A DNA stretch of 64,000 bases, from positions 1-64,000 of the forward strand of contig QCHB01000012.1 of assembly GCA_003278095.1 (NCBI GenBank), in the 5' to 3' direction. Numbering within the stretch: position 1 is the stretch's first letter; every line of letters starts with the position of its first letter. Both the position numbers and the translations under genes were made by a program. Source of the stretch: SAR116 cluster bacterium AG-390-L20. Lineage in GTDB: Bacteria; Pseudomonadota; Alphaproteobacteria; Puniceispirillales; Marisalimonadaceae. Under the pieces are notes generated by a model. That model was not told the origin of the DNA. It saw only the letters and a list, made by a program, of their open reading frames with translations, and made no database searches. Below are positions 26,790-36,085 of this stretch, piece after piece.

Positions 26790-28571
26790 TTAATGATTAT
26801 CTCTAGGTAAAGTTTTTCTAACCTTTTGATATTTTACAGCGTTTTCAAGAACAGCTCCGTCAGATAATTCTCCAACAAATTTTCTTTGAATTTCTTGCCA
26901 TGGCGTTTGACTTTCAGGATATGGTGGAACACCATCTTTTTTTCTTAGTTCTATTTCTTCGTCACTAACTAACATGTTTGCTGTACATTTATTTAAATCT
27001 ATTACTACCGTATCACCAGTTCTTAACCAAGCCAAGCCACCTCCAGTTGCACTCTCTGGAGAAGCATTTAGAATTGAAGGGCTTCCTGATGTTCCAGATT
27101 GTCTTCCATCTCCAATGCAAGGTAATTCGGTAATGCCTTTTTTTATTAGTTCATCAGATGGCTGCATGTTTACCACTTCAGCAGACCCAGGCCAACCTAC
27201 AGGTCCAGCACCTCTAATGACTAAAATTGAATTTTCATTCATATCTAAACTTTTATCATTTAAACGGTCGTGATAATCCTCAGAACCCTCAAAAACTATA
27301 ACTTTACCTTCTAGTATCCCTTCTTTGCCAGGGCGGTTTAAAAATTTATCTTTAAAGCTTTTTGAAATAACAGATGTTTTCATTATTGCTGCATTAAAAA
27401 GGTTACCTTTTAAAACAATAAAGCCTGCTTTTTGTTTCATTGGATTTTTAAAAGGAGTAATAACCTTTTCATCTTTAATTTTAATACCCTTTAAATTTTC
27501 AGACAATTTTTTACCCGTCACCGTCATTACGTCTCCATGAAGCTTGTCATAACTTAAAAGCTCTGACATTATGGCCGCCGTTCCTCCAGCTCTGTGATAA
27601 CTTTCACATAAATACTCACCTGCCGGCTGTATGTTTGCCATTAACGGTATGTCGTAACCAACTTTTTGCCATGCGTCAGTTTCTAATTCCACTCCAATAT
27701 GTCTTGCAATTGCAGTAATGTGAATTTGAGCATTAGTAGAGCCTCCAATAGCTGAGTTTACAGTAATAGCATTTTCAAAAGCCTCTCTGGTCATAACTTG
27801 TGAGGGCGACAAATCGTCTTTAACCATATCAACAATTCTAAGACCAGTTTTGTACGCCATCTGCCCTCGTTCTCTATATGGTGCAGGAATATTAGCATTA
27901 CCTGTTAAACTCATTCCTAATGCTTCAGCCAGAGAATTCATTGTTGAAGCAGTTCCCATTGTATTACAATGTCCATCTGATGGCGCTGAGCTTGTTACAA
28001 TATCTATAAATTGTTCATAGTCTATTCTGCCTGCTGCTAGTTCAACTCTACTATCCCAAACAGCTGTACCAGAACCCGCAAGTTTGCCATTATGCCATCC
28101 GTCTAACATTGGTCCACCATTAAGAACAATCGCAGGAAGATCAACAGTTGCTGCCGCCATTAAACAAGACGGAGTTGTTTTATCACAGCCTGTCATTAAA
28201 ACCACACCATCTAAAGGATAACCGTGAAGAATTTCAACTAATCCTAAATATGCTAAGTTTCTATCAACTGCTGCAGTTGGTCTCTTAAGGGTTTCTTGAA
28301 TAGGATGAACAGGAAATTCAAAGGCTATTCCTCCTGCACTTCTTATTCCCTCTCTAACTCTTTCTGCTAACTTTATATGTACTCTATTACAAGGAGATAT
28401 ATCTGAACCTGTTTGTGCAATTCCAATGATAGGGTTACCTGATCTCAACTCTTCTGGCGTAAGTCCAAAGTTCATTGATCTTTCAAGATATAAAGCAGTC
28501 ATTCCAGGATTAGTCGGATTATCAAACCATTGTTGACTTCGATATTTTGGATTGAAATTTTTATCTGACAT
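26790..28571 (-). CDS. IlvD/Edd-family sugar-acid dehydratase (xylonate/arabinonate type)
   Basis: About 593 residues of the IlvD/Edd family. [14 protein letters not shown] carries an Fe-S ligand Cys; [18 protein letters not shown] and [19 protein letters not shown] are further cluster and substrate segments. The length and [25 protein letters not shown] start are those of XylD/AraC-type pentonate dehydratases rather than IlvD. They dehydrate aldonates to 2-keto-3-deoxy acids. The true start is ATG 28571 with GGGAG 9 bases upstream, not the TTG at 28607. It diverges from the UxaA-family gene across a shared promoter region. The specific aldonate is unknown. Confidence 0.88.
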   Translation of the reverse strand: MSDKNFNPKYRSQQWFDNPTNPGMTALYLERSMNFGLTPEELRSGNPIIGIAQTGSDISPCNRVHIKLAERVREGIRSAGGIAFEFPVHPIQETLKRPTAAVDRNLAYLGLVEILHGYPLDGVVLMTGCDKTTPSCLMAAATVDLPAIVLNGGPMLDGWHNGKLAGSGTAVWDSRVELAAGRIDYEQFIDIVTSSAPSDGHCNTMGTASTMNSLAEALGMSLTGNANIPAPYRERGQMAYKTGLRIVDMVKDDLSPSQVMTREAFENAITVNSAIGGSTNAQIHITAIARHIGVELETDAWQKVGYDIPLMANIQPAGEYLCESYHRAGGTAAIMSELLSYDKLHGDVMTVTGKKLSENLKGIKIKDEKVITPFKNPMKQKAGFIVLKGNLFNAAIMKTSVISKSFKDKFLNRPGKEGILEGKVIVFEGSEDYHDRLNDKSLDMNENSILVIRGAGPVGWPGSAEVVNMQPSDELIKKGITELPCIGDGRQSGTSGSPSILNASPESATGGGLAWLRTGDTVVIDLNKCTANMLVSDEEIELRKKDGVPPYPESQTPWQEIQRKFVGELSDGAVLENAVKYQKVRKTLPRDNH

Positions 28572-28760
28572 AACTTTTCTCCCAAGTAAAATTTTAAAGT
28601 TTAACAAATAATAAAATTATATAATTTAATTTAAAATAGTGTGAATATTTTACATTATTTATTTTAAATTTTAAGAATATTGTTAATATCATACTTGATT
28701 TTAAAAAAATCGAAAAGATAATTTCAGTTTTTATTTTTTATAATGTGGGAGGTTATAAAT
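28572..28760. promoter_or_regulatory. Divergent promoter region with an inverted repeat
   Basis: An AT-rich 190-base region between two divergent dehydratase genes. An inverted repeat ATATT-GTT-AATAT at 28677-28689 could be an operator, and GGGAG sites flank both ends (for the genes at 28571 and 28761). The base composition makes short palindromes common, so the operator call is weak. Confidence 0.3.
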
Positions 28761-30284
28761 ATGTCTAATAGTGAGAAATTAACTGTTAAACTTAATAATA
28801 ATGATAATGTTGCTACTGCTTTAAGGGAGATAGGCGTAGGTGAAACCACACAGAACCTTGAAAGCATTAACAAAATCCCAAAAGGCCATAAAATAGCTCT
28901 TAGAAAAATTAATAAAGGTGAGAAAATAATCAAATATGATCAACTTATTGGTGTTGCTAGCAAAGAAATTCTAGCTGGAGACCATGTTCACGTTGAAAAT
29001 ACTGATTTCAAATCAACTGATCATGATTATGAGTTTTCAACATCTATTAAGTTACCAAATATGATTGAACCTGAAAAAAGACCTACTTTTAAAGGTTACA
29101 AACGACAAAACGGCAAAGTTGGAACAAGAAATTATATAGGTATCCTTACATCAGTTAATTGCTCTGCGACAGCTGCAAAAAATATTGCAGAAGTTTTTAC
29201 AGAAGACAAATTACGTCTATATCCAAATGTTGATGGGGTTGTTTCATTTACTCATGGTACTGGTTGTGGAATGGCAGATTCTGGCGATGGCTTTGATGCT
29301 CTTCAAAGAGTTCTTTTAGGCTATATCCAACATCCTAATTTAGCCGGAATTTTGTTAATTGGCTTAGGATGTGAGGCAAACCAAATAAAATTTCTTTTAG
29401 ATGCTTTTGACTTACATGAAAATCCATTTTTTAAAACAATGACACTGCAGGATATGGGTGGACTTAGAAAAACAATTAAAGCAGGAATAAAATGCATAGA
29501 TGACATGCTACCAGAAGTAAATTCTATAGAACGAACAGAGCAATCAGTAGAACATCTTAGCGTTGCGCTTCAATGTGGAGGGTCTGATGCTTGGTCAGGA
29601 ATAACCTCAAATCCATCACTTGGTCATGCCGCAGACTTATTAGTAAAAAATGGTGGCACAGCTATTTTGGCTGAAACACCTGAGATTTACGGCGCTGAAC
29701 ACATGCTAACTAGAAGGGCAATCTCTCCAGAAGTTGGGAAAAAACTTGTTGATAGAATTTTATGGTGGGAAGATTACGTTACTAGAAACAAAGGAAGTTT
29801 AAATAATAATCCATCACCAGGTAATAAGGCTGGTGGTTTGACCACTATATTAGAAAAGTCACTGGGAGCAGCTGCTAAAGGGGGAACAACTCCATTAAAT
29901 GATGTTCTTTTGTACGCCCAACAAGCTGAAAAAAAAGGTTTTTTATTTATGGATAGTCCTGGGTATGATCCTGCGTCAGTTACTGGGCAAATAGCAAGTG
30001 GTTGTAACGTTGTTACCTTTACAACTGGAAGAGGTTCTTGCTTTGGTTGCAAACCTTCTCCATCTATAAAAATAGCTACAAATACAGAGATGTATAATAA
30101 TATGGTTGAAGATATGGATGTTAACGCAGGAAAAGTAATAACTGACAATAAAAGTATTGAAGACGTTGGTCAGGAAATTTTTGATTTAATAGTAAGGGTA
30201 GCTTCAGGCGAAAAATCAAAGTCTGAGTATCAAGGTCTTGGAGACTTAGAGTTTGTACCTTGGCAAATTGGAGCAACAATGTGA
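28761..30284 (+). CDS. UxaA/GarD-family dehydratase
   Basis: About 507 residues: an N-terminal SAF domain (about 1-85, with GHKIALRKINKGEKIIKYDQLIG) and a UxaA catalytic domain starting near YKRQNGKVGTRNY. HGTGCGMADSG, LIGLGCEANQI, LQCGGSDAWSGI and GRGSCFGCKPSPS hold cysteines for the metal centre. Family members dehydrate altronate, galactarate or related aldonates to 2-keto-3-deoxy acids. The start at ATG 28761 has GGGAGG 8 bases before it. It leads an operon with an SDR and an FAH hydrolase of the L-fuconate type, so an L-fuconate- or L-galactonate-like substrate is suggested. Confidence 0.88.
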   Translation: MSNSEKLTVKLNNNDNVATALREIGVGETTQNLESINKIPKGHKIALRKINKGEKIIKYDQLIGVASKEILAGDHVHVENTDFKSTDHDYEFSTSIKLPNMIEPEKRPTFKGYKRQNGKVGTRNYIGILTSVNCSATAAKNIAEVFTEDKLRLYPNVDGVVSFTHGTGCGMADSGDGFDALQRVLLGYIQHPNLAGILLIGLGCEANQIKFLLDAFDLHENPFFKTMTLQDMGGLRKTIKAGIKCIDDMLPEVNSIERTEQSVEHLSVALQCGGSDAWSGITSNPSLGHAADLLVKNGGTAILAETPEIYGAEHMLTRRAISPEVGKKLVDRILWWEDYVTRNKGSLNNNPSPGNKAGGLTTILEKSLGAAAKGGTTPLNDVLLYAQQAEKKGFLFMDSPGYDPASVTGQIASGCNVVTFTTGRGSCFGCKPSPSIKIATNTEMYNNMVEDMDVNAGKVITDNKSIEDVGQEIFDLIVRVASGEKSKSEYQGLGDLEFVPWQIGATM

Positions 30285-30293
30285 GGAGTTTTA

Positions 30294-31028
30294 ATGATTG
30301 ATTTAAAAGGCAAAATTGCTCTTTTGACAGCTTCTGGTCAGGGCATTGGGAAAGCTACTGCTAGAGCATTCTCTGAGGCTGGTGCGTACGTGATTGCAAC
30401 GGATATAAATCGTGAAACATTATCTTCTTTAGATAAGATTGTAGATGAAACCCATATACTTGATGTAACAGACAATAATGCAATTAAAAACCTAGTTGGG
30501 TCAATCAAAGAACCTGACATACTTTTTAACTGTGCTGGAATTGTCCATAATGGAACAATTTTAGAATCTACTGATGATGATTGGGATTTTGCTTTTAAAC
30601 TTAATGGCAAAGCAATGTATCACATGATTAGAGAAGTAATACCGATAATGATTAAAAAAGGAGGAGGATCGATTGTTAACATAGCTTCTGTCGCTTCATC
30701 TCTAAAAGGTATTCCAAACCGTTTTATTTATAGTGCATCAAAAGCAGCTGTTTTAGGTTTAACTAAGTCTGTTGCTGCTGACTATATTACCCAAGGCATA
30801 AGGTGCAATGCCATATGTCCTGGTACAATAAATAGTCCATCACTAGAGCAAAGATTATCCGATATGGGTGATTATGAAAAAGCAAGGAAGGAATTTGTTG
30901 CCCGACAACCAATGGGAAGAATTGGAGATGCAGAGGAAGTTGCAAGCCTTGCAGTTTATTTAGCAAGCGATGCTTCAGCTTTTACAACTGGTCAATTTCA
31001 CATTATAGATGGTGGAATATGTACTTAA
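30294..31028 (+). CDS. SDR, probable 2-keto-3-deoxy-L-fuconate dehydrogenase
   Basis: A 244-residue SDR closely resembling the DHRS6/BDH2 and KDF-dehydrogenase group: LLTASGQGIGKATARAF at the start, ATDINRETL giving NAD+ specificity, FNCAGIVHNGTIL, NIASVASSLKGIPNRFIYSASK around the catalytic Ser/Tyr/Lys, and CPGTINSPSLEQR. In the non-phosphorylating L-fucose route this enzyme oxidises 2-keto-3-deoxy-L-fuconate to the 2,4-diketo acid. It starts 9 bases after the UxaA-family dehydratase and precedes the matching FAH hydrolase. A 3-hydroxybutyrate substrate is the main alternative. Confidence 0.85.
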   Translation: MIDLKGKIALLTASGQGIGKATARAFSEAGAYVIATDINRETLSSLDKIVDETHILDVTDNNAIKNLVGSIKEPDILFNCAGIVHNGTILESTDDDWDFAFKLNGKAMYHMIREVIPIMIKKGGGSIVNIASVASSLKGIPNRFIYSASKAAVLGLTKSVAADYITQGIRCNAICPGTINSPSLEQRLSDMGDYEKARKEFVARQPMGRIGDAEEVASLAVYLASDASAFTTGQFHIIDGGICT

Positions 31029-31079
31029 GAAAATGTCATATTAAGAAAAAGTATTAATTGTAAAAAGGAGGAGAATAAA

Positions 31080-31922
31080 ATGAAATTGTTACGTCATGGA
31101 GCTTTTGGAAAAGAAAAACCAGGTATTCTTGATCAAAATGGTTCTATAAGGGATTTGTCTGAGCATTTACCAGATATTAATGGAGAAACTATAAGTGAAA
31201 ATAGTTTAAAAAAAATTTCTTCAATAGATTTATCTTCTCTACCAATTGTATCTGATGATACGAGACTAGGTGCATGTGTTGGTAATGTTGGCAAGTTTCT
31301 ATGTATTGGATTAAATTATTCTGATCATGCAGCGGAAAGCGGCATGGCTGTTCCTAGTGAGCCTATCCTTTTTTCAAAAGCTACTTCTGCAATTGTCGGT
31401 CCAAATGATAATATTGAAATACCAAGAAATTCGGTTGAGACTGATTGGGAAGTAGAACTTGGCATAATTATTGGAAAAAAAGCCAAATATATAAATGAGA
31501 ATGATGCGAATGATTATATCGCTGGCTACTGCCTAGTAAATGACGTCTCTGAAAGAGAGTTTCAGTTAAAAAAAGAAGGTCAGTGGACTAAAGGAAAGTC
31601 ATGCGATACTTTTGGACCTACAGGACCTTACTTAGTTACAAAAGATGAGATAGCTGACGTACAAAAATTAAAAATGTATTTGGATGTTAATGGACAGAGA
31701 ATGCAAGATGGTTCTACAAATACTATGATATTTTCAGCTAGATATATTGTATATTACTTATCTCAATTTATGAGCCTTAATCCCGGAGATATTATTGCTA
31801 CTGGAACTCCTCCTGGAGTAGGAGGTGGAATGAAACCACCAGTATTTTTAAAAGCTGGGGATAAAATGAAGCTTGGAATTGAAGGTCTTGGTGAGCAAAA
31901 CCAAGTTTGTATTCAAGGATAA
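31080..31922 (+). CDS. FAH-family hydrolase, probable 2,4-diketo-3-deoxy-L-fuconate hydrolase
   Basis: A 280-residue fumarylacetoacetate-hydrolase-fold protein. Metal ligands are visible as Glu124 and Glu126 (DWEVELG) and Asp155 (CLVNDVSERE); GLNYSDHAAESGM, KGKSCDTFGPTGPYL and ATGTPPGVGGGMKPP are family signatures. The homologues closest in pattern cleave 2,4-diketo-3-deoxy-L-fuconate (or related diketo acids) to pyruvate and L-lactate or glycolate. Its place after the dehydratase and SDR supports that. An AAGGAGGAG site precedes the ATG. Confidence 0.87.
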   Translation: MKLLRHGAFGKEKPGILDQNGSIRDLSEHLPDINGETISENSLKKISSIDLSSLPIVSDDTRLGACVGNVGKFLCIGLNYSDHAAESGMAVPSEPILFSKATSAIVGPNDNIEIPRNSVETDWEVELGIIIGKKAKYINENDANDYIAGYCLVNDVSEREFQLKKEGQWTKGKSCDTFGPTGPYLVTKDEIADVQKLKMYLDVNGQRMQDGSTNTMIFSARYIVYYLSQFMSLNPGDIIATGTPPGVGGGMKPPVFLKAGDKMKLGIEGLGEQNQVCIQG

Positions 31923-31931
31923 ATATAGTTA

Positions 31932-32945
31932 ATGAACAGATTAAGCAATAGAACTAAAGCTGCAATTATTTATGAAAAAGGTACACCAGACGTTTTTAAA
32001 TGGGAAGAAGTTGAAGTTCCAAATCCAACTAACAAAGAAGTACGACTAAAAAATACTGCTATAGGTGTGAATTATATTGACACCTATCACAGACGCGGTA
32101 TGCCTCATCCCTGGCCAGTTCCAGAGCTGCCAATTGTTTTAGGAATTGAAGGAGTGAGTGTCGTAGAAGAATTAGGTGCTGATGTAAACGAGTTTTCAAT
32201 TGGTGACAGAGTTGCCTACGCTCTTCCTCCACATGGCGCATACAGCGAAGAAAGAGTGTATCCCGTTGACAAATTAATAAAAGTGCCTGATTCATTATCT
32301 CATGTTTCTGATCAGGATCTTGCTGCATTAATGTTAAAAGGATTAACAGCTCAATTTCTTCTTAAAAGAACATATTCCGTTAAATCACGAGATGTTATTT
32401 TAGTTCACGCTGCAGCCGGTGGAATGGGTCTTATATTATGTCAATGGGCTAAGTATCTAGGTGCTACGGTTATTGGAACTGTGAGTTCAGAACAGAAAGC
32501 AGAACAAGCAAAAAAAGCTGGAGCTGAACATGTTGTAATTCATTCTGAAGGAGATTTTGTTAAAAAGGTTCTAGAAGTTACAAATGGTGAAGGATGCCCA
32601 GTTGTATATGAATCAATAGGAAAGGATACCTTTAGAAGATCAATGGACTGCCTGCAACCCATGGGAATGCTTGCTGCATATGGTCATGCCTCAGGTGCTC
32701 CAGACCCAGTTGATGTTGTGGAATTGGGTACGAAAGGTTCACTTTTTCTAACCAGACCAGCTATAATGCATTATATGGCCAAAAGAGAGGATTTAATATC
32801 GAGTGCGAATGATCTATTCAATGTAATTGAAAAAGGTGTCTTAAAATCAAATGTCAACCATACATACCCTTTGAGTGAGGTTGGTAAAGCTCATCGTGCA
32901 ATAGAGAATAGAGAAACAACTGGAGCCACAGTATTAATTCCCTAA
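31932..32945 (+). CDS. NADPH:quinone oxidoreductase (Qor/zeta-crystallin type)
   Basis: A 337-residue zinc-free MDR protein: VNYIDTYHRRG near the N-terminus, HAAAGGMGLILCQWAK as cofactor motif, GTVSSEQKAEQAKKAGA and AYGHASGAPDPVD further on. It reduces quinones or enals with NADPH. It follows the FAH hydrolase by 9 bases and closes the operon; it has no evident step in the proposed fuconate route, so its role there may be electron or carbonyl detoxification. Confidence 0.87.
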   Translation: MNRLSNRTKAAIIYEKGTPDVFKWEEVEVPNPTNKEVRLKNTAIGVNYIDTYHRRGMPHPWPVPELPIVLGIEGVSVVEELGADVNEFSIGDRVAYALPPHGAYSEERVYPVDKLIKVPDSLSHVSDQDLAALMLKGLTAQFLLKRTYSVKSRDVILVHAAAGGMGLILCQWAKYLGATVIGTVSSEQKAEQAKKAGAEHVVIHSEGDFVKKVLEVTNGEGCPVVYESIGKDTFRRSMDCLQPMGMLAAYGHASGAPDPVDVVELGTKGSLFLTRPAIMHYMAKREDLISSANDLFNVIEKGVLKSNVNHTYPLSEVGKAHRAIENRETTGATVLIP

Positions 32946-32979
32946 ATATTTTTTGATAAATCAATGTGCGTACAATAAC

Positions 32980-33540
32980 TTAATTTTGGACTTGAACAAT
33001 ACATGGAGTTTCAGTTTTGGTTTTGATATCAAATATAGATCTTCCAGTATGGTTTAAATGCATGCCATAAGTGTGTATAGAAAGTGCTACATCTTCTCCA
33101 TTATTCCAAACACTATGTATATCCTCTGGTAGGCAACAAGTAGCATTTCCCGGAAAAATTGTTTCTTCATTAGTTTTTATTAAATCGGCAAATCCATCTT
33201 TAGATCCATCATCTAATCTTTTATAATTAGTTTCATGTTCTTGACCTTGAATTCCTGCAACTACTGCCCAGGTTTTATGATTGTGTGGAGCAAGACCTTT
33301 TCCTGGTGCCCATGCAATAACAAACACAGCCAATTTATGATCATCTTCTTCATGCAGAAGATGTAGTCCAAAACCTTGCTCTTCATTTACATTATAATAC
33401 TCAGGTTTAATCCAGCTTTTGTCTTCAGCAAGACGAAGAGCTAATGGCTTTATTCGTTCTGTTATAGACTTTTCAGCAACTTCTTCATTTACTACCTTAC
33501 GTATATCTCTAACATAATTTTCAACTGAGTAATTGTTCAT
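32980..33540 (-). CDS. Cysteine dioxygenase / thiol dioxygenase family protein
   Basis: A 186-residue cupin of the CDO type I family. The three-His iron site can be placed at His86 and His88 (APHNHKTWAVVAG) and His142 (DIHSVWN); HTYGMHL around Tyr158 matches the conserved active-site Tyr. The absence of a CDO-type Cys near the active site is more like bacterial 3-mercaptopropionate dioxygenases. It would oxidise a small thiol to a sulfinic acid. It lies 9 bases downstream of an acyl-CoA ligase on the same strand. Substrate: cysteine, 3-mercaptopropionate or another thiol; undecided. Confidence 0.8.
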   Translation of the reverse strand: MNNYSVENYVRDIRKVVNEEVAEKSITERIKPLALRLAEDKSWIKPEYYNVNEEQGFGLHLLHEEDDHKLAVFVIAWAPGKGLAPHNHKTWAVVAGIQGQEHETNYKRLDDGSKDGFADLIKTNEETIFPGNATCCLPEDIHSVWNNGEDVALSIHTYGMHLNHTGRSIFDIKTKTETPCIVQVQN

Positions 33541-33549
33541 ATTTTTTCC

Positions 33550-35184
33550 TTATTTATTTTCAATTTCACGTAATTCAACTCTTCTAATCTTACCAGATAT
33601 AGTTTTAGGCAAAGATTCAACAAATTCAACTTTTCTTGGGTACTTATATGGGGCGGTTAAATTTTTGCAAAAATCTTGAATTTCTCTAATTAATTCATTT
33701 GATCCTTTGTAACCTTCTACTAGAACAATATATGCTTTTACTAGTTGACCCCTCGTCTCATCAGGAACTCCAACCACAGCACTTTCTGCAATCAAATCAT
33801 GCTCTAATAAAGCACTTTCGACTTCAAATGGACTAATTCTATAACCTGCTGATGAAATTAAATCATCAGATCTACCTACAAACCACAAGTAGCCATCCTT
33901 ATCCCGAGACGCAGTGTCACCTGTGTAATACCAACCATGTCGAAAAGAATCTTTTACAATAACTTTATTTTGTAAGTACCCATGAAATAAACCAGGAGGC
34001 CATTTTTTTTCTGTACAAATAGCAATATGGCCAACTTCACCATCTGGTAAGATTTTACCATTATCATCAACAACGTTTATATCAAAACCTGGAACGGGTT
34101 TACCCATTGATCCAAAACGTGTCTCTACGCCAGGGAAATTTCCTACAATGTTAATTGTTTCAGTTTGGCCATAACCATCTGCGATAACTGTTCCTGTATT
34201 TTCAGACCAATATCTTATCACCTCTGGATTAAGAGGTTCACCAGCACCAAGACATCTCCTTAATGATTTGAGATTAAATTGTTTGAGGTCTTGCTGAACG
34301 AACAACCTGTATACAGTTGGAGGCGCGCAAAAAGTAGTTACTTTATACTCAGAAATTGCTTTAAGATGTTCCACTGGATCCATTTCAGGAGTATCATACA
34401 AGACAGTTGTGCAACCAATCATCATTTGGGGAAAAAGTATGCCCCAAGCAGCTTTTGCCCATCCTGTATCAGTCAAAGTCCAATGTATATCGTTTTCTTT
34501 AAGATCCATCCAAAAAAGTGCCGTTGCAGCATGTGCATATGCATAACCAAAATCTCTTGGAACCATTTTTGGTAATGCTGTTGTGCCTGAAGTAAAATAT
34601 ATCATCATAGTTTCATTAGATGTAAAAGGCTCTAAATCTTCTATATTCAAATTAGTATCTTGTTTATCACAAAGCTCTTTAAAAGATAGCCAATTATCTG
34701 GTGCATCTCCAGTTACAATCAAGTGTTTAAGAGTTGGGCATTCATCAATTATTTGGTTCACCTTCTCAACATGCATTGGCGAAACAATAACAGCCTTAGC
34801 TTCAGATTCATTAACACGATAGGCTATATCTTTAGCGGTTAGCAAATTAGTTCCAGGCATAGAGATTACACCAACTTTCATACATCCAAAAAGTACTTTA
34901 TGCCAATCAGGGTTTCTGCCAATAATAACACAAGCAGCATCACCTCGTTTCAAGCCAAGTGATAAAAGAGCCTTTCCAAATTGCGATGAAGCTTTTGATA
35001 GTTCTGAATATGTTACAGACGTTTTATATCCTGTGACTGTGTCGATAGCCAATAAAGCTACTTTATCAGCTTGTTGAGCTCGTACATCCAAGATATCATA
35101 TGCAAAGTTAAAAAATTCTGGAATATCAAGTGAGAAAGACTTGCTTGCAATTTCATAATTTCTTTCAATATTGTCAAAAGTAAT
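33550..35184 (-). CDS. AMP-forming acyl-CoA synthetase (medium-chain ACSM-like)
   Basis: About 544 residues of the ANL superfamily: P-loop-like YFTSGTTALPKMV, GYGQTET, YTGDTASRDKDGYLWFVGR and the C-terminal KTISGKIRR with the catalytic Lys. TDTGWAKAAWG in the middle is a mark of ACSM-type medium-chain ligases. It activates a carboxylate to its CoA thioester with ATP to AMP. The TTG at 35217 opens the frame, but the ATG at 35184 (MITFDNIERNYEIA) matches the family N-terminus better. Paired with the thiol dioxygenase-like gene; it has no close DmdB signature that I can certify. Confidence 0.88.
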   Translation of the reverse strand: MTFDNIERNYEIASKSFSLDIPEFFNFAYDILDVRAQQADKVALLAIDTVTGYKTSVTYSELSKASSQFGKALLSLGLKRGDAACVIIGRNPDWHKVLFGCMKVGVISMPGTNLLTAKDIAYRVNESEAKAVIVSPMHVEKVNQIIDECPTLKHLIVTGDAPDNWLSFKELCDKQDTNLNIEDLEPFTSNETMMIYFTSGTTALPKMVPRDFGYAYAHAATALFWMDLKENDIHWTLTDTGWAKAAWGILFPQMMIGCTTVLYDTPEMDPVEHLKAISEYKVTTFCAPPTVYRLFVQQDLKQFNLKSLRRCLGAGEPLNPEVIRYWSENTGTVIADGYGQTETINIVGNFPGVETRFGSMGKPVPGFDINVVDDNGKILPDGEVGHIAICTEKKWPPGLFHGYLQNKVIVKDSFRHGWYYTGDTASRDKDGYLWFVGRSDDLISSAGYRISPFEVESALLEHDLIAESAVVGVPDETRGQLVKAYIVLVEGYKGSNELIREIQDFCKNLTAPYKYPRKVEFVESLPKTISGKIRRVELREIENK

Positions 35185-35369
35185 CATTTTAAATCTCAGC
35201 TCTCTGAAAGTAGTCAATAAGTTTGTAAATGAACTATGTTTTATAAAAATAAAGTTTAACTTATTAAAAAAGATTATAAAATATTAATTATATTTTAATC
35301 AAGATTTTTGATCTAATGTAAATAATAAACTTATCACTACAAATATTTATTAAATTATAAGTATGAAAT

Positions 35370-35990
35370 TTAATTACCTAATCGAGAAGCGGACAATGCT
35401 CTTCTTGTAATTTCTTTATAATTATGAGCTTCTGAGGGAACTATCCAACTTCCTCCTACACATATTACATTTTTTTGACTTATCCATTGAGAAGCATTTT
35501 CCTCGTTTATTCCACCAGTAGGACAAAATAATATACCTGGGAAAGGACCATTTAACGATTTTAAATAATTTATACCACCAGCTGCTTGGGCTGGAAAAAA
35601 TTTAAACGACTTATATCCTAAATCGAGTAATTTCATTATATCACTTGAATTAGAAACTCCGGGAAGAAATGGATAATCCATTTCAATCGCTTTTTTTGCT
35701 AACTCATTTGTTGTGCCCGGGCTTACTGCAAAGGAAGCCCCTGCATCTTTTACCGATTGTAAATCACTTTCATTTAAAACAGTACCCGCTCCTACTTGAA
35801 GACTAGAAAACTTTTTAGATGCAACTTCTATCACCTGCAAAGCACAATCAGTTCTTAATGTAATCTCAACTGTTTTAAGATTACCTTTTATTAATGCTTC
35901 GAATAAATAATCTATATTTTCAACCTTATTGATAGTTAATACAGGCATAACTGGTGACATTGAAAGAATGGATTTTATAGAATGATGCAT
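35370..35990 (-). CDS. eda: KDPG/KHG aldolase
   Basis: A 206-residue class I aldolase. Schiff-base Lys130 lies in YKSFKFFPAQAAGG, Glu43 in VEITLRT, and GAGTVLN, AVSPGTT, PFLPGVS and FCPTGGI are all family segments. It cleaves 2-keto-3-deoxy-6-phosphogluconate to pyruvate and glyceraldehyde 3-phosphate, the last step of the Entner-Doudoroff path whose first three genes lie at 59997-63869. Monocistronic, divergent from denD. Confidence 0.92.
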   Translation of the reverse strand: MHHSIKSILSMSPVMPVLTINKVENIDYLFEALIKGNLKTVEITLRTDCALQVIEVASKKFSSLQVGAGTVLNESDLQSVKDAGASFAVSPGTTNELAKKAIEMDYPFLPGVSNSSDIMKLLDLGYKSFKFFPAQAAGGINYLKSLNGPFPGILFCPTGGINEENASQWISQKNVICVGGSWIVPSEAHNYKEITRRALSASRLGN

Positions 35991-36085
35991 ATGTTTTTTA
36001 AAAATATGTTTTTTTATTTTAAGTTTGTATTAAATATGTTGTTATACAAAAATCTTCAACAATTAATTAAATATAAGGTGCTTTT

